Positions 12,584 to 22,650 of a stretch of DNA of 64,000 bases are shown piece by piece. Numbering within the stretch: the stretch's first letter is position 1; every line of letters begins with the position of its first letter. Under the pieces are notes generated by a model, which did not search any database, had not been told where the DNA came from, and was given only the letters and a program-made list of their open reading frames with translations. Origin of the DNA: Sabellastarte sp. h YS-2021 (lineage: Eukaryota; Annelida; Polychaeta; Sabellida; Sabellidae); NCBI GenBank assembly GCA_964017235.1, contig OZ024929.1, positions 65,381,603 to 65,445,602 on the forward strand. The letters are read 5' to 3'. The translations under genes were made by a program, and so were the position numbers.

Positions 12584-13117
12584 ATCCCAGATAGCATGCT
12601 GACGTTGGGCCAACGTCGGGCCAACGTCGGCACATCCGTCGGCCCGACGATGGCTGCCGACGTTGGCCCAACGGCTTTTTGACCGGCGGCCCAACGTTGG
12701 CCCAACGTCGGCAAGCCACCAAAAAAAAATTACTCATTGTATGGCATCAACCAATCAGATTGTCCACAAACAACTTTTTCAGTGTGAATTTATAATGAGA
12801 ATGTTATTTTTATTTCTAAAATTATGAAATAGTTGGTTAAAATTTGTGGGCTCACTGAAATATGATTTTTAGATATACCATTATAAATAATTTTTTACTA
12901 AGTTTCACAAAATCCCCTATTACTGCTCACCGCCATCTTGAATAAAAATCCACCGTTGGCCCAACGTCGGCCCAACGTCGGCAAACTGTAGAGATATACT
13001 ACCAGAGTTGGGGTTGGCAGGCAGCCATTGGGCCAACGTCGGCCCAACGTCGGCAAAATCTGCCGACCTTGCGACCAACAGCCAACGTCGGTCCGACGGC
13101 GGCATGCTATCTGGGAT
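12584..13117. mobile_element. GC-palindrome MITE with perfect 16-bp terminal inverted repeats
   Basis: ATCCCAGATAGCATGC (12584-12599) is exactly inverted at 13102-13117. Inside each end lie clustered variants of GGCCCAACGTCGGC and its complement (12601-12715 and 13028-13100), with a further cluster at 12953-12982. The AT-rich core has no transposase frame. The outermost AT may be a 2-bp target duplication, but because AT is palindromic this cannot be settled here. The GCCGACGTTGGGCC-type palindromes are widespread in invertebrate genomes as I recall; the superfamily is not resolved. Confidence 0.9.
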
Positions 13118-14600
13118 AGTTTATCAAATTTGCCAAAATTATCTCAAAGGAGGTAGTAATATGAAGTGTTGTCATGTGATAATAAGATTTCCAGACTTCT
13201 ATGCTGAGTTATGATGTTTTGTTGATTAAGCTTCGACACAAGAAAATTGCTCTGAGAATTCTCAAGAACTGGTGACGAAGATATCTGGCGATTTTCGTAC
13301 AATTAACCCAGAAGTTAACTGGTGGTAGGCAAGAATCAATGCTATCTGTGAAGACTCTTCTACCAGAGAGAAAGATTGAGTAGAATAAAGATAAACATTG
13401 AGTGAATTTACTGAGACCAAGAGACTGGTATGGCTCTTTAGGAACTGTCCGACAACAGAGCTACGCCATGGAAGAAATATGCTACCTTTTGTGGCGAATT
13501 ATCATGGAAAACTTCAAAGGTGACCAATACCAGCAACAATTTTAAACATCAGTTTGTTGTCACCCTGAGGCCCCGAATGATGCAGAGGACTGATAAACAA
13601 AGGTGCTATAATCTATAGTGAGGAATCCACCAAGAATATTGAAGAATGTACTATTTGTGGACATTTGTAGTAAAAATTTACTACTGTCTAACCTTGGCAT
13701 AAACAAGAAGACACAGACCCTAATTTGAACTAGGCACTGACTAGGCAAGTTCTTCCAACCCTTAAAAAGTCCTCACAGACAACACAATATTGTCCAGTTT
13801 GAGATGTGCACATCAACATAGATTTACACATATATAAAGTTACCACCCCTCAAATTTTATGTAAATCATACACTGCACTATTTAAGCCCATAACTACCCA
13901 GCTTACTTCCCACTGGTGTACACTGTAAAAACTATACTGTAAGATAATTAGACATTTTAACACCATCACACTACACATTTTCAAAACCAATGACTAGATA
14001 TCTTACACGTAAATCTTTAAGAAAATCACAAACATGGTCCTTAAAGAAATAATTAGGAGAACCATAGTATATTATACACTAAAAAGTGATAAATGAATCG
14101 GCTTATTTAATTTACATGGAACACCTATAACACTTCCAGAGCAAATAACCTTCTGAAACTCTTTTCACTGGTGTTTCAACCAAGATATTTTAGCCACAGT
14201 TAAATTACAAGGAAATAGCATCAGTGATGCCCGTACCAACAGCCTGCGGAAATAGTTTTCAACACCATAAGATATACAAGAGGTGAAACAGTACAAAGAT
14301 CAGGATACTTTCAGGGCAGTGTCAGTTATAAAAAGGTCCAAACAATGTTTAAGTAGAGAAAATAACATGTAAGAGAAAGAAAATGTATGTAAAGATAAAA
14401 TATTAAAAGACAATTCAATAGCAAGATAACAGCATTAATCAGCACGCTAAAAATTATGAAGCTGTAAATTTTATTAATTGTAGAATAGCTGTTAATGGAA
14501 ATAGCACAACTATGTAAAAGTACATATGATAATCAGTTGCAGCAATCCATATATTTTTGTCATGAGAGAAACATGTCTCAAATATAGCAGGTGAACACAG
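13118..14600. other. Unannotated spacer
   Basis: AT-rich, with no frame over about 70 codons that resembles a protein family and no clear repeat. Confidence 0.5.
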
Positions 14601-14866
14601 TTTGGCAGAGTCAAAGTTAGAAGTCAAACCATGGTGCACACCAACACTCCCTAACCAATGTCTCTACCAAGTGTCTACCTTCTACACCTTACGGAATCCA
14701 AGAAATAGCCCGGACAAGAATTTCAAACTCATGGTCACTACGACAGGTTCACAGGTCAAATCAAGATCACACCAGGACATTGCACACCTACAACCCCTAA
14801 GCAATATTCCAACCAAGTATCAACTTTCTTCAATTCTGGCTATGTCTGGCTTCCTTTGTTAACTGC
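14601..14866. repeat. Diverged monomers of the AGGTCA-bearing dispersed repeat
   Basis: Contains CATGGTGCACACCAACACTCC, ACCAAGTGTCTACC, GTCACTACGACAGG and AGGTCAAATCAAG in the same order as the better preserved copies at 14945-15330, so it is one or two older monomers of that repeat. Confidence 0.7.
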
Positions 14867-14881
14867 CTTGCTTTATGTTCA

Positions 14882-14944
14882 GATGCGTCTTAGAGTCCAT
14901 CAGTGGTGGAGATTAAGCACTATAAAAGTCCACATTAGATTAGA
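14882..14944 (+). mobile_element. LINE 3' tail fragment, plus orientation
   Basis: CTTAGAGTCCAT...GGAGATTAAGCACTATAAAAGTCCACATTAGATTAGATT matches the reverse complement of the LINE 3' end at 15336-15392 (CTTAGAGTCCTC...GGAGATTAAGCGCTATAAAAGTCC). It is only the extreme 3' end, oriented opposite to that element. Confidence 0.8.
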
Positions 14945-15330
14945 TTCCTACACTTTACGGTTTCAGAGATATAACCTAGATAAGCTTTTATAGGTCAAGG
15001 TCACTAGATTAACTATGGCAAGGTCAAAGGTCAAATCAAGGTCACACCATGATGTTGCACACCTACTACCCCAACCAATGTCCCTACTAAGTATGAACTT
15101 CCTACATGTTGCAGTTTCTGATTTATAGCCCAGACAAGAATTCATAGGTCAAGGTCACCACAGGAATGGTCAAAGGTCAAATGAAGGTCACATTATGACC
15201 TTGCACACCTACAACCCCCAACTAATGTCCCTACCAAGTGTCAACTTAATACACCTTATGGTTTCCGAGATATAGAACGGACAAGATTTTATAGGTCAGG
15301 TCCCGACGGCAAGGTGAAAGGTCAAATTCT
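14945..15330. repeat. AGGTCA-rich tandem repeat, period about 150 bp
   Basis: The phrase 'GTTTC-GA-ATATAG' recurs near 14959, 15113 and 15261. Each unit also carries CAAGGTCAC, a run of AGGTCA half-sites, CACACCATGA, TTGCACACCTAC and CCAATGTCCCTAC. A perfect direct repeat AGGTCA-A-AGGTCA sits at 15021-15033. Related sequence occurs in every unit of the 4.8-kb array (21580-22130 in the first). Confidence 0.85.
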
Positions 15331-15335
15331 AATTT

Positions 15336-16283
15336 TAATTGGACTTTTATAGCGCTTAATCTCCAGATACAAGAGGACTCTAAGGCGGAACAAAACCAAA
15401 AAAGCAGTTGACCAAATTTCAGTATCCAGAGACAGAAGAGGGGTCAAGCATCACGGAGAACGCCAGGGGATGATCAAGGCTAATGTGGGTATGCTTTGGT
15501 GTACAGGTAGGTTTAAGCTGCTTCTGAAAGAGGCCAGGGAGGGAGAGGCACAAATCTCATCTGGAAGAGCATCCCAAACAGCGGGAGCATCAAAAGCAAA
15601 ACTATTACCAAATGTTTGACAGATTTAAGAACAGAAGGGTAGAACTTTGGAATGACAAGGAAATTGCCACCACTTTGACTGCGCCTGCTGTAGGAAGAAA
15701 GGTATGGAGCAAAATACCTAGGAAAACCTCTGTGAAGAAACTTGTAAACAAGTGTGGCTGTCTTAAACACTGTGCGCTGTTCAAAAGGAAGCCAATGCAA
15801 TTACTGATGCATCGACTGGTGTTTGATACAACTCTGGCTGTGCTATTTTGGATGCACTGTAATTTACGTAGATTGAACTTGGACAGGCTCCTGAAAAGTG
15901 AGTTGCAGTAATCCAACCGACTACTAACAAGAGCAACAGCCACAAGTACAGAAACATCATGAGTAAGAAACCGCCTGACATGTCTGAAATCATGGAGTTT
16001 CACAAAACAACTTTTGCAGACATTCTGAACATGCTTGGACAATGAAAAATATGAATCGAACCACACACCCAAATTTTTGATTGAGTCAACAGGGTAGAGT
16101 GGCCTTCCCAAGATATCAAATTGAAAACATGCTTTCAACTTGTCCCTCTGTCTCTTCAAACCAAAGATGATAAACTCAGTCTTATCAGGATCCAATTTGA
16201 GCTTACTAGTTGACATCCACTCTTTAACATCATCTAGGCACCTGTTCAACTGTTCAAAGGCAGCAGATGCATTCTTCTGGGTG
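15336..16283 (-). pseudogene. 5'-truncated Jockey-superfamily (CR1/L2-like) LINE reverse transcriptase
   Basis: On the minus strand, 16283-15605 encodes the region just downstream of the RT catalytic box: DDVKEWMSTSKLKLDPDKTE, then NLGVWFD, HVQNVCKSCF, RLDYCNSL and LRKLQCIQN. A frameshift near 15790 moves the frame to 15800-15513, which continues LHWLPFEQR, a YKFLH motif and a typical terminal stretch. This order is the thumb and C-terminal part of a CR1/L2-type RT. The YADD box, endonuclease and ORF1 are missing, as in an ordinary 5'-truncated copy. The element ends at 15336 in a tail shared with the fragment at 14882-14944. The 5' break at about 16283 abuts an AT microsatellite. Confidence 0.85.
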
Positions 16284-18011
16284 TATATATTATATATATA
16301 TATTTTTTTTCATTTGAAAGAATTTTTTCTGTTAAAAGAAAGTTTTCTTTTTACAAACATTTTGCTCCTGTTCAAATTTTCCCTGTTCAAATAATGTAAG
16401 CGCCCTATTGTGTTTACTTTGATATATATTTTTTTAATCTTACAAATGCTTTAGGTATTTTATTTTAAATAGTCATGTTAGAATAGGAATATATACTCCT
16501 TCACGCCTTAACTTGGCACAACTTGGAACCAAAAAGCTTAATTTTAATTGTTTTGAGTGTAGCTTTGTGGATTTTATCAAAACATGTATTGACACAAGCG
16601 TAAGTTATAAAAGCAATGGCATAAACTCAAAACAATATAGGAATATAGCATGAAAAAGCCGTCAAAACACATAAGTTTAGACGGGTTGGCGTGGTATAAG
16701 CAACCGATCATGCCAACCTGTCTGTCTGTGTGTCTGTCTTTCTTATATGAAATAGCACTTATATTGACCCAGACACAGTTGGGAGAACATACACCTCTTT
16801 GCATCAGTCGCATGCAATTTGTTGGACATATTTTTCACTGACATACAAACTTTTTTATTAATCTTTATAATCCTGCAAACTGTCAATTCTAAAATCTTGG
16901 AAAAGTATCAAGACATTTTACACACTTTTCTATGAAATACAGTTCCTTCAGTATCACGTGTTAGCTTTAAATGAAGTACAATAGAAGTTGACGAAACGCT
17001 GTCCACTGCGAAATGCTGTCCCCTCCTGTATTGAATTTAAAATTATTTATTTTTATTTTATGTTAAATAGGACCACAGACAAATGTCCAAACCAGGAACT
17101 AAAAGCAAAGTAGCAAAATATAAATTTGTGGTCCTATATGTTGCACCACCCTCCATTTCAGTAAAAAGTGTATGAAAAATGTGTATATTACAACCCAGGA
17201 CAAGTTATTTTTTAATAATGCAACATAAAGTAATTAAATCATTTTAGGTTATCAGTATGTCAACAAAATGGCTGTTTATTTATCGAGCCTCATTTTCATT
17301 GGATTTCCTGCAAGATTTCATTGCCCAGTGAGCTGTCAATCAAATCTGTCACTGGATGCCACAAAGAGGTCCATGCTGCAATTTTTGGCACGTGATGAAG
17401 TGGTGCTTACTACCCATGGCACAGTTCTTTGCATTTTATCCACAGTTTTACAGGCAGTGAACTCGCATGTACCAGTTGTGAATAGCAGAAAGAATTCAAG
17501 ACTATATTGTACCATATATTGTGGAACTTATAATATGAAATATTGTAAAGTAAACATTATAATATTTGGGATGACAATATTCATAAAAGTCAAAAACGTG
17601 TTTTAGGGTGACAATAAAAGATTTACAGCACTTGAACTTGTATCTATTTTTTTAGTTAACACAAATGTTATGCAATTATTATGTGATATCATCATATAGT
17701 AAAATGGGGGATACATAAAAGTGTGCACCAAATGAGTTGACCAGAAATATATTTTATTTAATTTTTTCTAATATTGCTCGCTATAACTATGAACGCCAAT
17801 TGTCCAAAATGGTGACCGATACCTGACCCTTTATTGCAGAGTAAAGCCATCCTGGCCATCAGACAAATTTACAGTCGTCGGTCAACACTAAAAGAGATTT
17901 ACACATCCAGCCAATCTCTCAAATTTTGATGAAACATCAATAATAAATTCTGTAATTGTAGGTATATAAAATATTTTTATGTTACAAGGCTGGAAATATA
18001 CAATAAATTTA
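16284..18011. other. Unannotated spacer
   Basis: Starts with a short TATATAT tract (16287-16305). A 112-codon frame at 17268-17606 begins with a hydrophobic stretch, resembles no family I know, and has no supporting signals. Nothing else is recognisable. Confidence 0.5.
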
Positions 18012-18814
18012 TTTTTTTTCTTATTAATATTTTATTCATATACAAGTTGACAAAGACAAAAAAAATCACAAACCAATACAAAGACATGAGACACAAACAT
18101 AATACATGAAAAGACAAAATAAGGAAAACATTGATGACACCTACATAAAGAAAGTACATTTTTACAAATTACAGACAAAAGCTTCTAAATTTTTCCAAAA
18201 TAAACTTTTTTAACATTTTTCACTTGAACATTTACACCTGTTTTATATTTCAAATATCTTTTAATCTCTGTCCAAAGGGGATTTTTGTTTCCAATTTTAC
18301 AATCATATATATATTTCTTTACATATAATATTAAACAGTTCAAATCTCTTCCATAACTTAAAAATTTTTCATTTTTATTTCCGTAGCCAAGAATTATATC
18401 AAATTCAGTTAGCATTATGTTCAATGAATGTGCCTCATTATAAGCATCAATAAATTTAAACCAAATATTTTTAACAATAACACAATTCCAGAATAAATGT
18501 TCAATATCCTGAACATCCTGGTTACAAAAATTACACATTCTTGAGGCAGGCTTATTCATTTTAAACAATAGTTTTTCTGTTGCAATGTACTTATGAATTA
18601 TTTTATACTGTAATTCTTTAATAATATTCTCTGCACCAATAGTCAAGGGAAGTGTATAGATTTTTGGCCAATCACATTCTTGTAAATTATACTTATTAGT
18701 GTAATAGTTTTTTGCTTTGTCATGCAATTTAATTCTGTTTACCAATTCCGCATATATAATTTTTTGTGTCAGAGATTTTACTGGGATAACTTTTCCATCA
18801 CATAATTTGATACA
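18012..18814 (-). pseudogene. L1-Tx1-like LINE, 3' third (fragment C of the split element)
   Basis: The minus-strand frame 18745-18185 (open in its real frame from about 18808) encodes the C-terminal domain of an L1-Tx1-like RT: DGKVIPVKSLTQK, KIYTLPLTIGAENIIKELQY, KIIHKYIATEKLLFKMN, then a zinc-binding CNFCNQDVQDIEHLFWNC. It ends at a stop at 18185. Downstream on that strand come AATAAA (complement of 18031-18036) and an A tract (complement of 18012-18019), which mark the 3' end. The upstream part of the protein resumes only at 47972, beyond the tandem array, and then at 58588. Confidence 0.88.
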
Positions 18815-19589
18815 ATGGCGTTCCGGCGTACTAATAGTAGCGTGTACCCGAATCCAGGTGGCGCCGTTATCGATGTGACCTTTGAACCAAACACAGTAAA
18901 CAAATGAGGATAAATTCTTGTCCTGTTATATACAGCAGAGTTATTCGAATATATATATATAATAATTATCAATTGATGCATAATACTTATTTTGATGCAG
19001 TTTATGACGGCTGCCATGTTTTATTTTTAGTGTATTTATCATGTGAAATGGGCGATAATAGGGGTATCTGAAACTCCAACAGCCTGTCAGGAGTGCTTAC
19101 ATGTTTTACAATGGTACACCTGTTCGCCATCGCCGGATTATGGCCACCCCTGAATAACTACTTTGGCTTTGGAATTGTTTTTACTTCATTGTACTTTGTT
19201 TTAAACTATAGGGATGAGAATTTTGGGGGGATACATCGATTTTATGGTTACCTTAAATTGTAAATATTAATGTAGCTCTATATGTCGTCCTTAAAGTAAT
19301 AAAATTTGAATAAAACCCTCTGGCTCCTTTATTTTGCCATTTTTAAAAGTCTAACTTATCAGTGATGTTGAAGTAGACCAAAAAAAAAAAATAAATAAAT
19401 AAATAAAAAGACCCTGGCTACCTTAGTATTTCAATATTTATTATGTTATAATTTTGTTATACAGTCAGTGAGTATTTAATTTATAAAAATGTCCTCAGAT
19501 GCTTTAAATACCAGTACAATCAAGAAAAAAATTATCCATTATTTGAGACATATTGCTCAAAGGCAAAATATTTTTTAAAGTCATATCAG

Positions 19590-20495
19590 AATTTTTTTTT
19601 TCTTTACTTATTTATTTATTTGGGGTATTACGTCGCTTTCAACACTGTACAGGTCATATCACGACGGGTACTTGGAAGGGCAGAGGAAACCAGTACATAC
19701 AGTTCGCTAGGGTTCTGTACTGTAAACTGCCGACCAACGGCAAGCAACTACCAGGGGCCGGTTTCATGAAAAGTCTCAAACTGAGCCAGACTGAAGGCTG
19801 AGTCAGGGTCTCAAATGTGAGACTTTGTCTCGGCTGAGTTTTTGGCTCAAATGGATTTCACAAAGGGTGGATCAGCTGAGACCAGTCTCAAGTTATGGTC
19901 TAAACTTTTTAATCTCATTTTATATAATTAGTGGGCTTATTTTTAGTTTAAATAGTTATATTTCATGATTATTATCATTTTAAATATCTTTAATACTCAT
20001 AATACAAAGAAATTATATGATAATATATTATTCTAAGTGATCCAGAAGATTGAGACTCAACTGAGGTTGAGTCTGGCTTTGAGTCCACCCTTGAGGCCTG
20101 TCACTTGATAATAGCCTATAAAGCATGTCAATTCTATTGACTTTTGTTATTAGTAAATATTGAATATGTGGCTGTAATTACAAAATAAAATGAAAATAGA
20201 AGATTTCAAGATTTATCAATTTCATTTTGGAACAAATTGTATCGCTTTATGTATGTGTTTTTTGGCATCAAAGCTTGGACTCAAATTTGAGACACCTCCT
20301 TCATGGGCTCAAATTTGAGCCTGTGACTGAGCCAGGTCTCAAGTTGAGCTTGTTTGTGAAATGCATTGAGTCTGAGTTCACAGACTCAGCAAAATATTTC
20401 CAAAATTTGAGACAAAGTCTCAACTTTTGAGTCTGACTGAAGGCTTAAGTCTGTTCATGAAACTGGCCCCAGCCTTCCCACTTGAGGCCGTGATG
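19590..20495 (-). mobile_element. tRNA-type SINE, minus strand, split by a MITE (unit 1 copy)
   Basis: The complement of 19605-19754 reads CTGGTAGTTGCTTGCCG, CTGTACTGGTTTCCTCTG-type core, GACCTGTACAGTGTTGAAAG and CGACGTAATACCCC, then an AAATA-rich tail. It matches the SINE at 61317-61512. Continuation lies at 20473-20495 (CCTTCCCACTTGAGG), on the other side of the MITE. The tRNA head is missing. The same arrangement occurs in all six units. Confidence 0.85.
19755..20469. mobile_element. PIF/Harbinger-type MITE inside the SINE (unit 1 copy)
   Basis: GGGCCGGTTTCATGAA at 19755 and TTCATGAAACTGGCCC ending at 20469 form 16-bp inverted repeats. They have one mismatch here and are perfect in units 2-6. 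CAG flanks both ends (19752-19754 and 20470-20472), a 3-bp CWG target duplication typical of PIF/Harbinger. Removing the element and one CAG rejoins the SINE. The interior is rich in TTGAGAC/GTCTCAA inverted pairs and has no transposase. Confidence 0.88.
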
Positions 20496-20528
20496 TTCAT
20501 TCTTGTAACAAAATATTAACTGTTCGCT

Positions 20529-20605
20529 CAGACTGGGAGACCTGGGTTTGATTCCCAGTGATGTGGAATGAGACATCATAGCTCAGTGACAGAGCACTCA
20601 GTCTG
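20529..20605 (+). ncRNA. Permuted tRNA-like cloverleaf (unit 1, copy A)
   Basis: All four tRNA stems can be drawn, but the 3' half precedes the 5' half. Order: anticodon-stem 3' strand CTGGG (20533-20537), variable AGAC, T-arm CTGGG-TTTGATT-CCCAG (20542-20558), acceptor 3' strand TGATGT, eight-base spacer GGAATGAG, acceptor 5' strand ACATCA, TA, D-arm GCTC-AGTGACA-GAGC (20581-20595), A, anticodon-stem 5' strand CTCAG. The anticodon stem extends by TCTG/CAGA, so the outer ends also pair. Inter-stem spacing (two bases before the D-stem, one after it, four in the variable loop) is that of a normal tRNA. Same element at 25347, 30174, 34998, 39823 and 44644 in units 2-6. A head-to-tail SINE junction is the alternative; expression is unknown. 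Confidence 0.55.
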
Positions 20606-20646
20606 TTATTTTGTTGCTGCAATACTATAACATAAAAAATTATATA

Positions 20647-20842
20647 TACCATAAATTTCCAAAATAACGCCCAGGTTCAAATAAACGTCTGGTTCAAATA
20701 AACGCCTGGCACCAGGCATACTGGTTACAATTTGTTACACTGTTTTTTGTATTTCAAAAGAACGCCTGGTTCAATTTAACGCCTGGTCTGATGCCATTTG
20801 AAAATAATTAATGCCCGGGCCTTATTTCGAAAAAATACGGTA
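20647..20842. mobile_element. 196-bp MITE, TA-flanked (unit 1 copy)
   Basis: TACCATAAATTTCCAAAATAACGCCC at the left, given here as TACCATAAATTTCC plus AAAATAACGCCC, is inverted with few mismatches at the right (CCTTATTTCGAAAAAATACGGTA). The interior repeats AACGCCTGG and CAGGCGTT-type words. TA at both edges is compatible with a TA target duplication. The element belongs to the broadly distributed 'TACCGTATTTTTCGAAATAAG' type I recall from many invertebrates. Present in every array unit. Confidence 0.8.
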
Positions 20843-21044
20843 TATTTTAAAGAAAATTGACTTTTTTGGTATTGGTACATATCTCTTACTGAGGACCTAA
20901 CATGAGTTTAAAATACCCCTTTTTGACCCCAGCCAGCCATGTTCTATTTTGTGTGTATTTAGCTTGTTGCCTGGACTATAATAAGGGTTTCCAAGAGTTA
21001 TTGAGCAGACTGTTGGGAGTGCTTATTTGTTTTCAGGTTGGTTC

Positions 21045-21152
21045 GATTGATCGCAGCCACTGGATTATGTGGTAGGGATGTTGGTTGGGGATGCCACCGA
21101 TTGATCACTGCTGCTGGATTATGTGGTATGGATATTGGTTGGGAGTGTGACC
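21045..21152. repeat. Two-copy 54-bp tandem duplication (unit 1 copy)
   Basis: GATTGATCGCAGCCACTGGA at 21045 and GATTGATCACTGCTGCTGGA at 21099 both continue TTATGTGGTA-GGATGTTGGTTGGG. Present in every unit. Confidence 0.8.
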
Positions 21153-21539
21153 GATCCCACCAAACTCCAAAAAAAGACATCCTGTATATACTACTGGCAG
21201 GACCGGTCACGGAGTGTGCATTCACTAGGTGTTACCTTGTACTTCCTTTCTGTCCAGACAGCATGACATCATAGCATCTTTTTTGTTGTCTAGTGCTATG
21301 AAGACCTCTACTAGGTTGATAGCGGGGCTGGATGGGTGGGTCTTGCCGGTCCATTGGATAGGGTATCAACTTATAAAAATTTAATTTACTTATTAAATTT
21401 GCAATTCTGTAAGTATACCGTCCTGTCGGGGAGGTGCAACCGACCTAGTATTTTCCCGCCCTTTTTTGAGAATTTTTATCCCTGACCACCCGACTTTTTT
21501 AGCTGACCTGAGCTGTAGGGTCAGCTCAAGCGGAACACC

Positions 21540-22130
21540 TGCAGTACTGAATCCAAGAAATGGGGACAAGATTTTAAACTCATGGCCACTATGACAAGGT
21601 CATATGTCAAATTGAGATCACACCATAATGTTGCATACACCTTACAGTTCCCAGGATATAGCCCAGACAAGATTTGCAAACTCAAGGTCACTATGGCAAG
21701 GTCAAAGGTCAAATCAAACTTTTTCCAGCTGTCCACCTGCCCGAATGCCCATCAGGACACCAGGTGAAAACAATGTCCTGACAGCCCTTAAGGGTGTTGG
21801 GGGTAAAGATGTATCATAATTAGTGGTGTTTGACTCATTGGGCTCTTGTTCACTAAAATATTTTATGAAAAAAATTGAAATTAATTAATTGATAATCTAT
21901 TTCTTCCTACAACTTTCACTTTCTGAGATATAGCCAGGAAAAGAATTTTAATCACATGCAGAAACTGTAAAATTTTAAAGTTCAAGGTCACTACAGCAAA
22001 GTCCAAGGTCATTACAGCAAAGTCCAAGGTCACACCATGACCTTGCACACTATGTAGAAACTGTAAGATTTAAAGTTCAAGGTCACTACAGCAAGGTCAA
22101 AGGTCACACCATGACCTTTCACACTATGTA
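21540..22130. repeat. AGGTCA-bearing dispersed repeat (unit 1 copy)
   Basis: Same family as 14945-15330: CAAGGTCACTA, ATAGCCCAGACAAGATTT, CACACCATGACC. Perfect direct repeats AGGTCA-A-AGGTCA lie at 21699-21711 and 22094-22106. A short internal triplication of TTCAAGGTCACTACAGCAAAG spans 21982-22030. Carried by all six units. Confidence 0.82.
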
Positions 22131-22249
22131 ACCCAGAGATGTGTTCTATATGTCACTAGTAAGGTATTTCCTCAGTGCTTCTGCTCATATGTAGTCCCTA
22201 AAAATCCATGCAGAATGTATTTTGAATAAATAATAAAAGAGTAACATAA

Positions 22250-22336
22250 CTGACAAACTGAGTGCTTTATCACTAAGCTATGATGTTTTTGAAGGAACAC
22301 CACTGGGAATCAAACCCAGGTCTCCCAATATGTCAG
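22250..22336 (-). ncRNA. Permuted tRNA-like cloverleaf, inverted (unit 1, copy B)
   Basis: Same permuted order as copy A but on the minus strand and roughly 80% identical by eye. The differences keep the stems paired. The D-stem is GCTT/AAGC instead of GCTC/GAGC (a two-sided change). The acceptor is TGGTGT/ACATCA with a G-T pair, the anticodon stem is CTCAG/TTGGG with wobbles, and the outer extension is TGTCAG/CTGACA. The T-arm is unchanged. Copies at 27068, 31896, 36719, 41544 and 46365 in units 2-6. Together with copy A it forms an inverted pair about 1.7 kb apart. Confidence 0.5.
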
Positions 22337-22427
22337 AATATGCTACTGTATTACTTATTGTTGTAAAATGTAATGTATTGTAAATCCAAGAAGTATACCC
22401 TTGTCTATTAATTTCCATACAGAATTT

Positions 22428-22650
22428 TTAGGGGGCTCAGCGGTGTAGCGGTTAGAGTTCTCTCTAACCTCTGAGGGCGCCGGTTTGAATCTCGGGCCAG
22501 GCGCTTCATGTTGGAAAGTTGGTAGTTACTTGTTGATGCCTGGTGGTTAACAGTGCAGTATGCACTGGTTTCCTCCACCTGTAAACTACCCGTCGCAATA
22601 TGACCCTGGCTGTTGAACGCGACGTAAACCAACAAATAAATAAATAAAAT
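22428..22650 (+). mobile_element. Full-length tRNA-derived SINE with target-site duplication (unit 1 copy)
   Basis: The head has an A-box-like GTGTAGCGGTTAGAG and a B-box-like CCGGTTTGAATCTCGG. The core contains TTGGTAGTTACTTGTTG and CACTGGTTTCCTCCACC, and the 3' end ACGCGACGTAAACC precedes an AAATAAATAAATAAA tail. CCATACAGAATTT (22415-22427) and CCATGCAGAATTT (22651-22663) are a 13-bp duplication with one change. Offset 3.61-3.84 kb in each array unit. Confidence 0.9.

Noticed and set aside
17268-17606. 112-codon frame with a hydrophobic start
   Set aside because: No family resemblance or flanking signals; the length is expected by chance in AT-rich sequence.
22428-22650. Canonical tRNA gene
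   Set aside because: A and B boxes are present, but followed by a SINE core, A-rich tail and target duplication.
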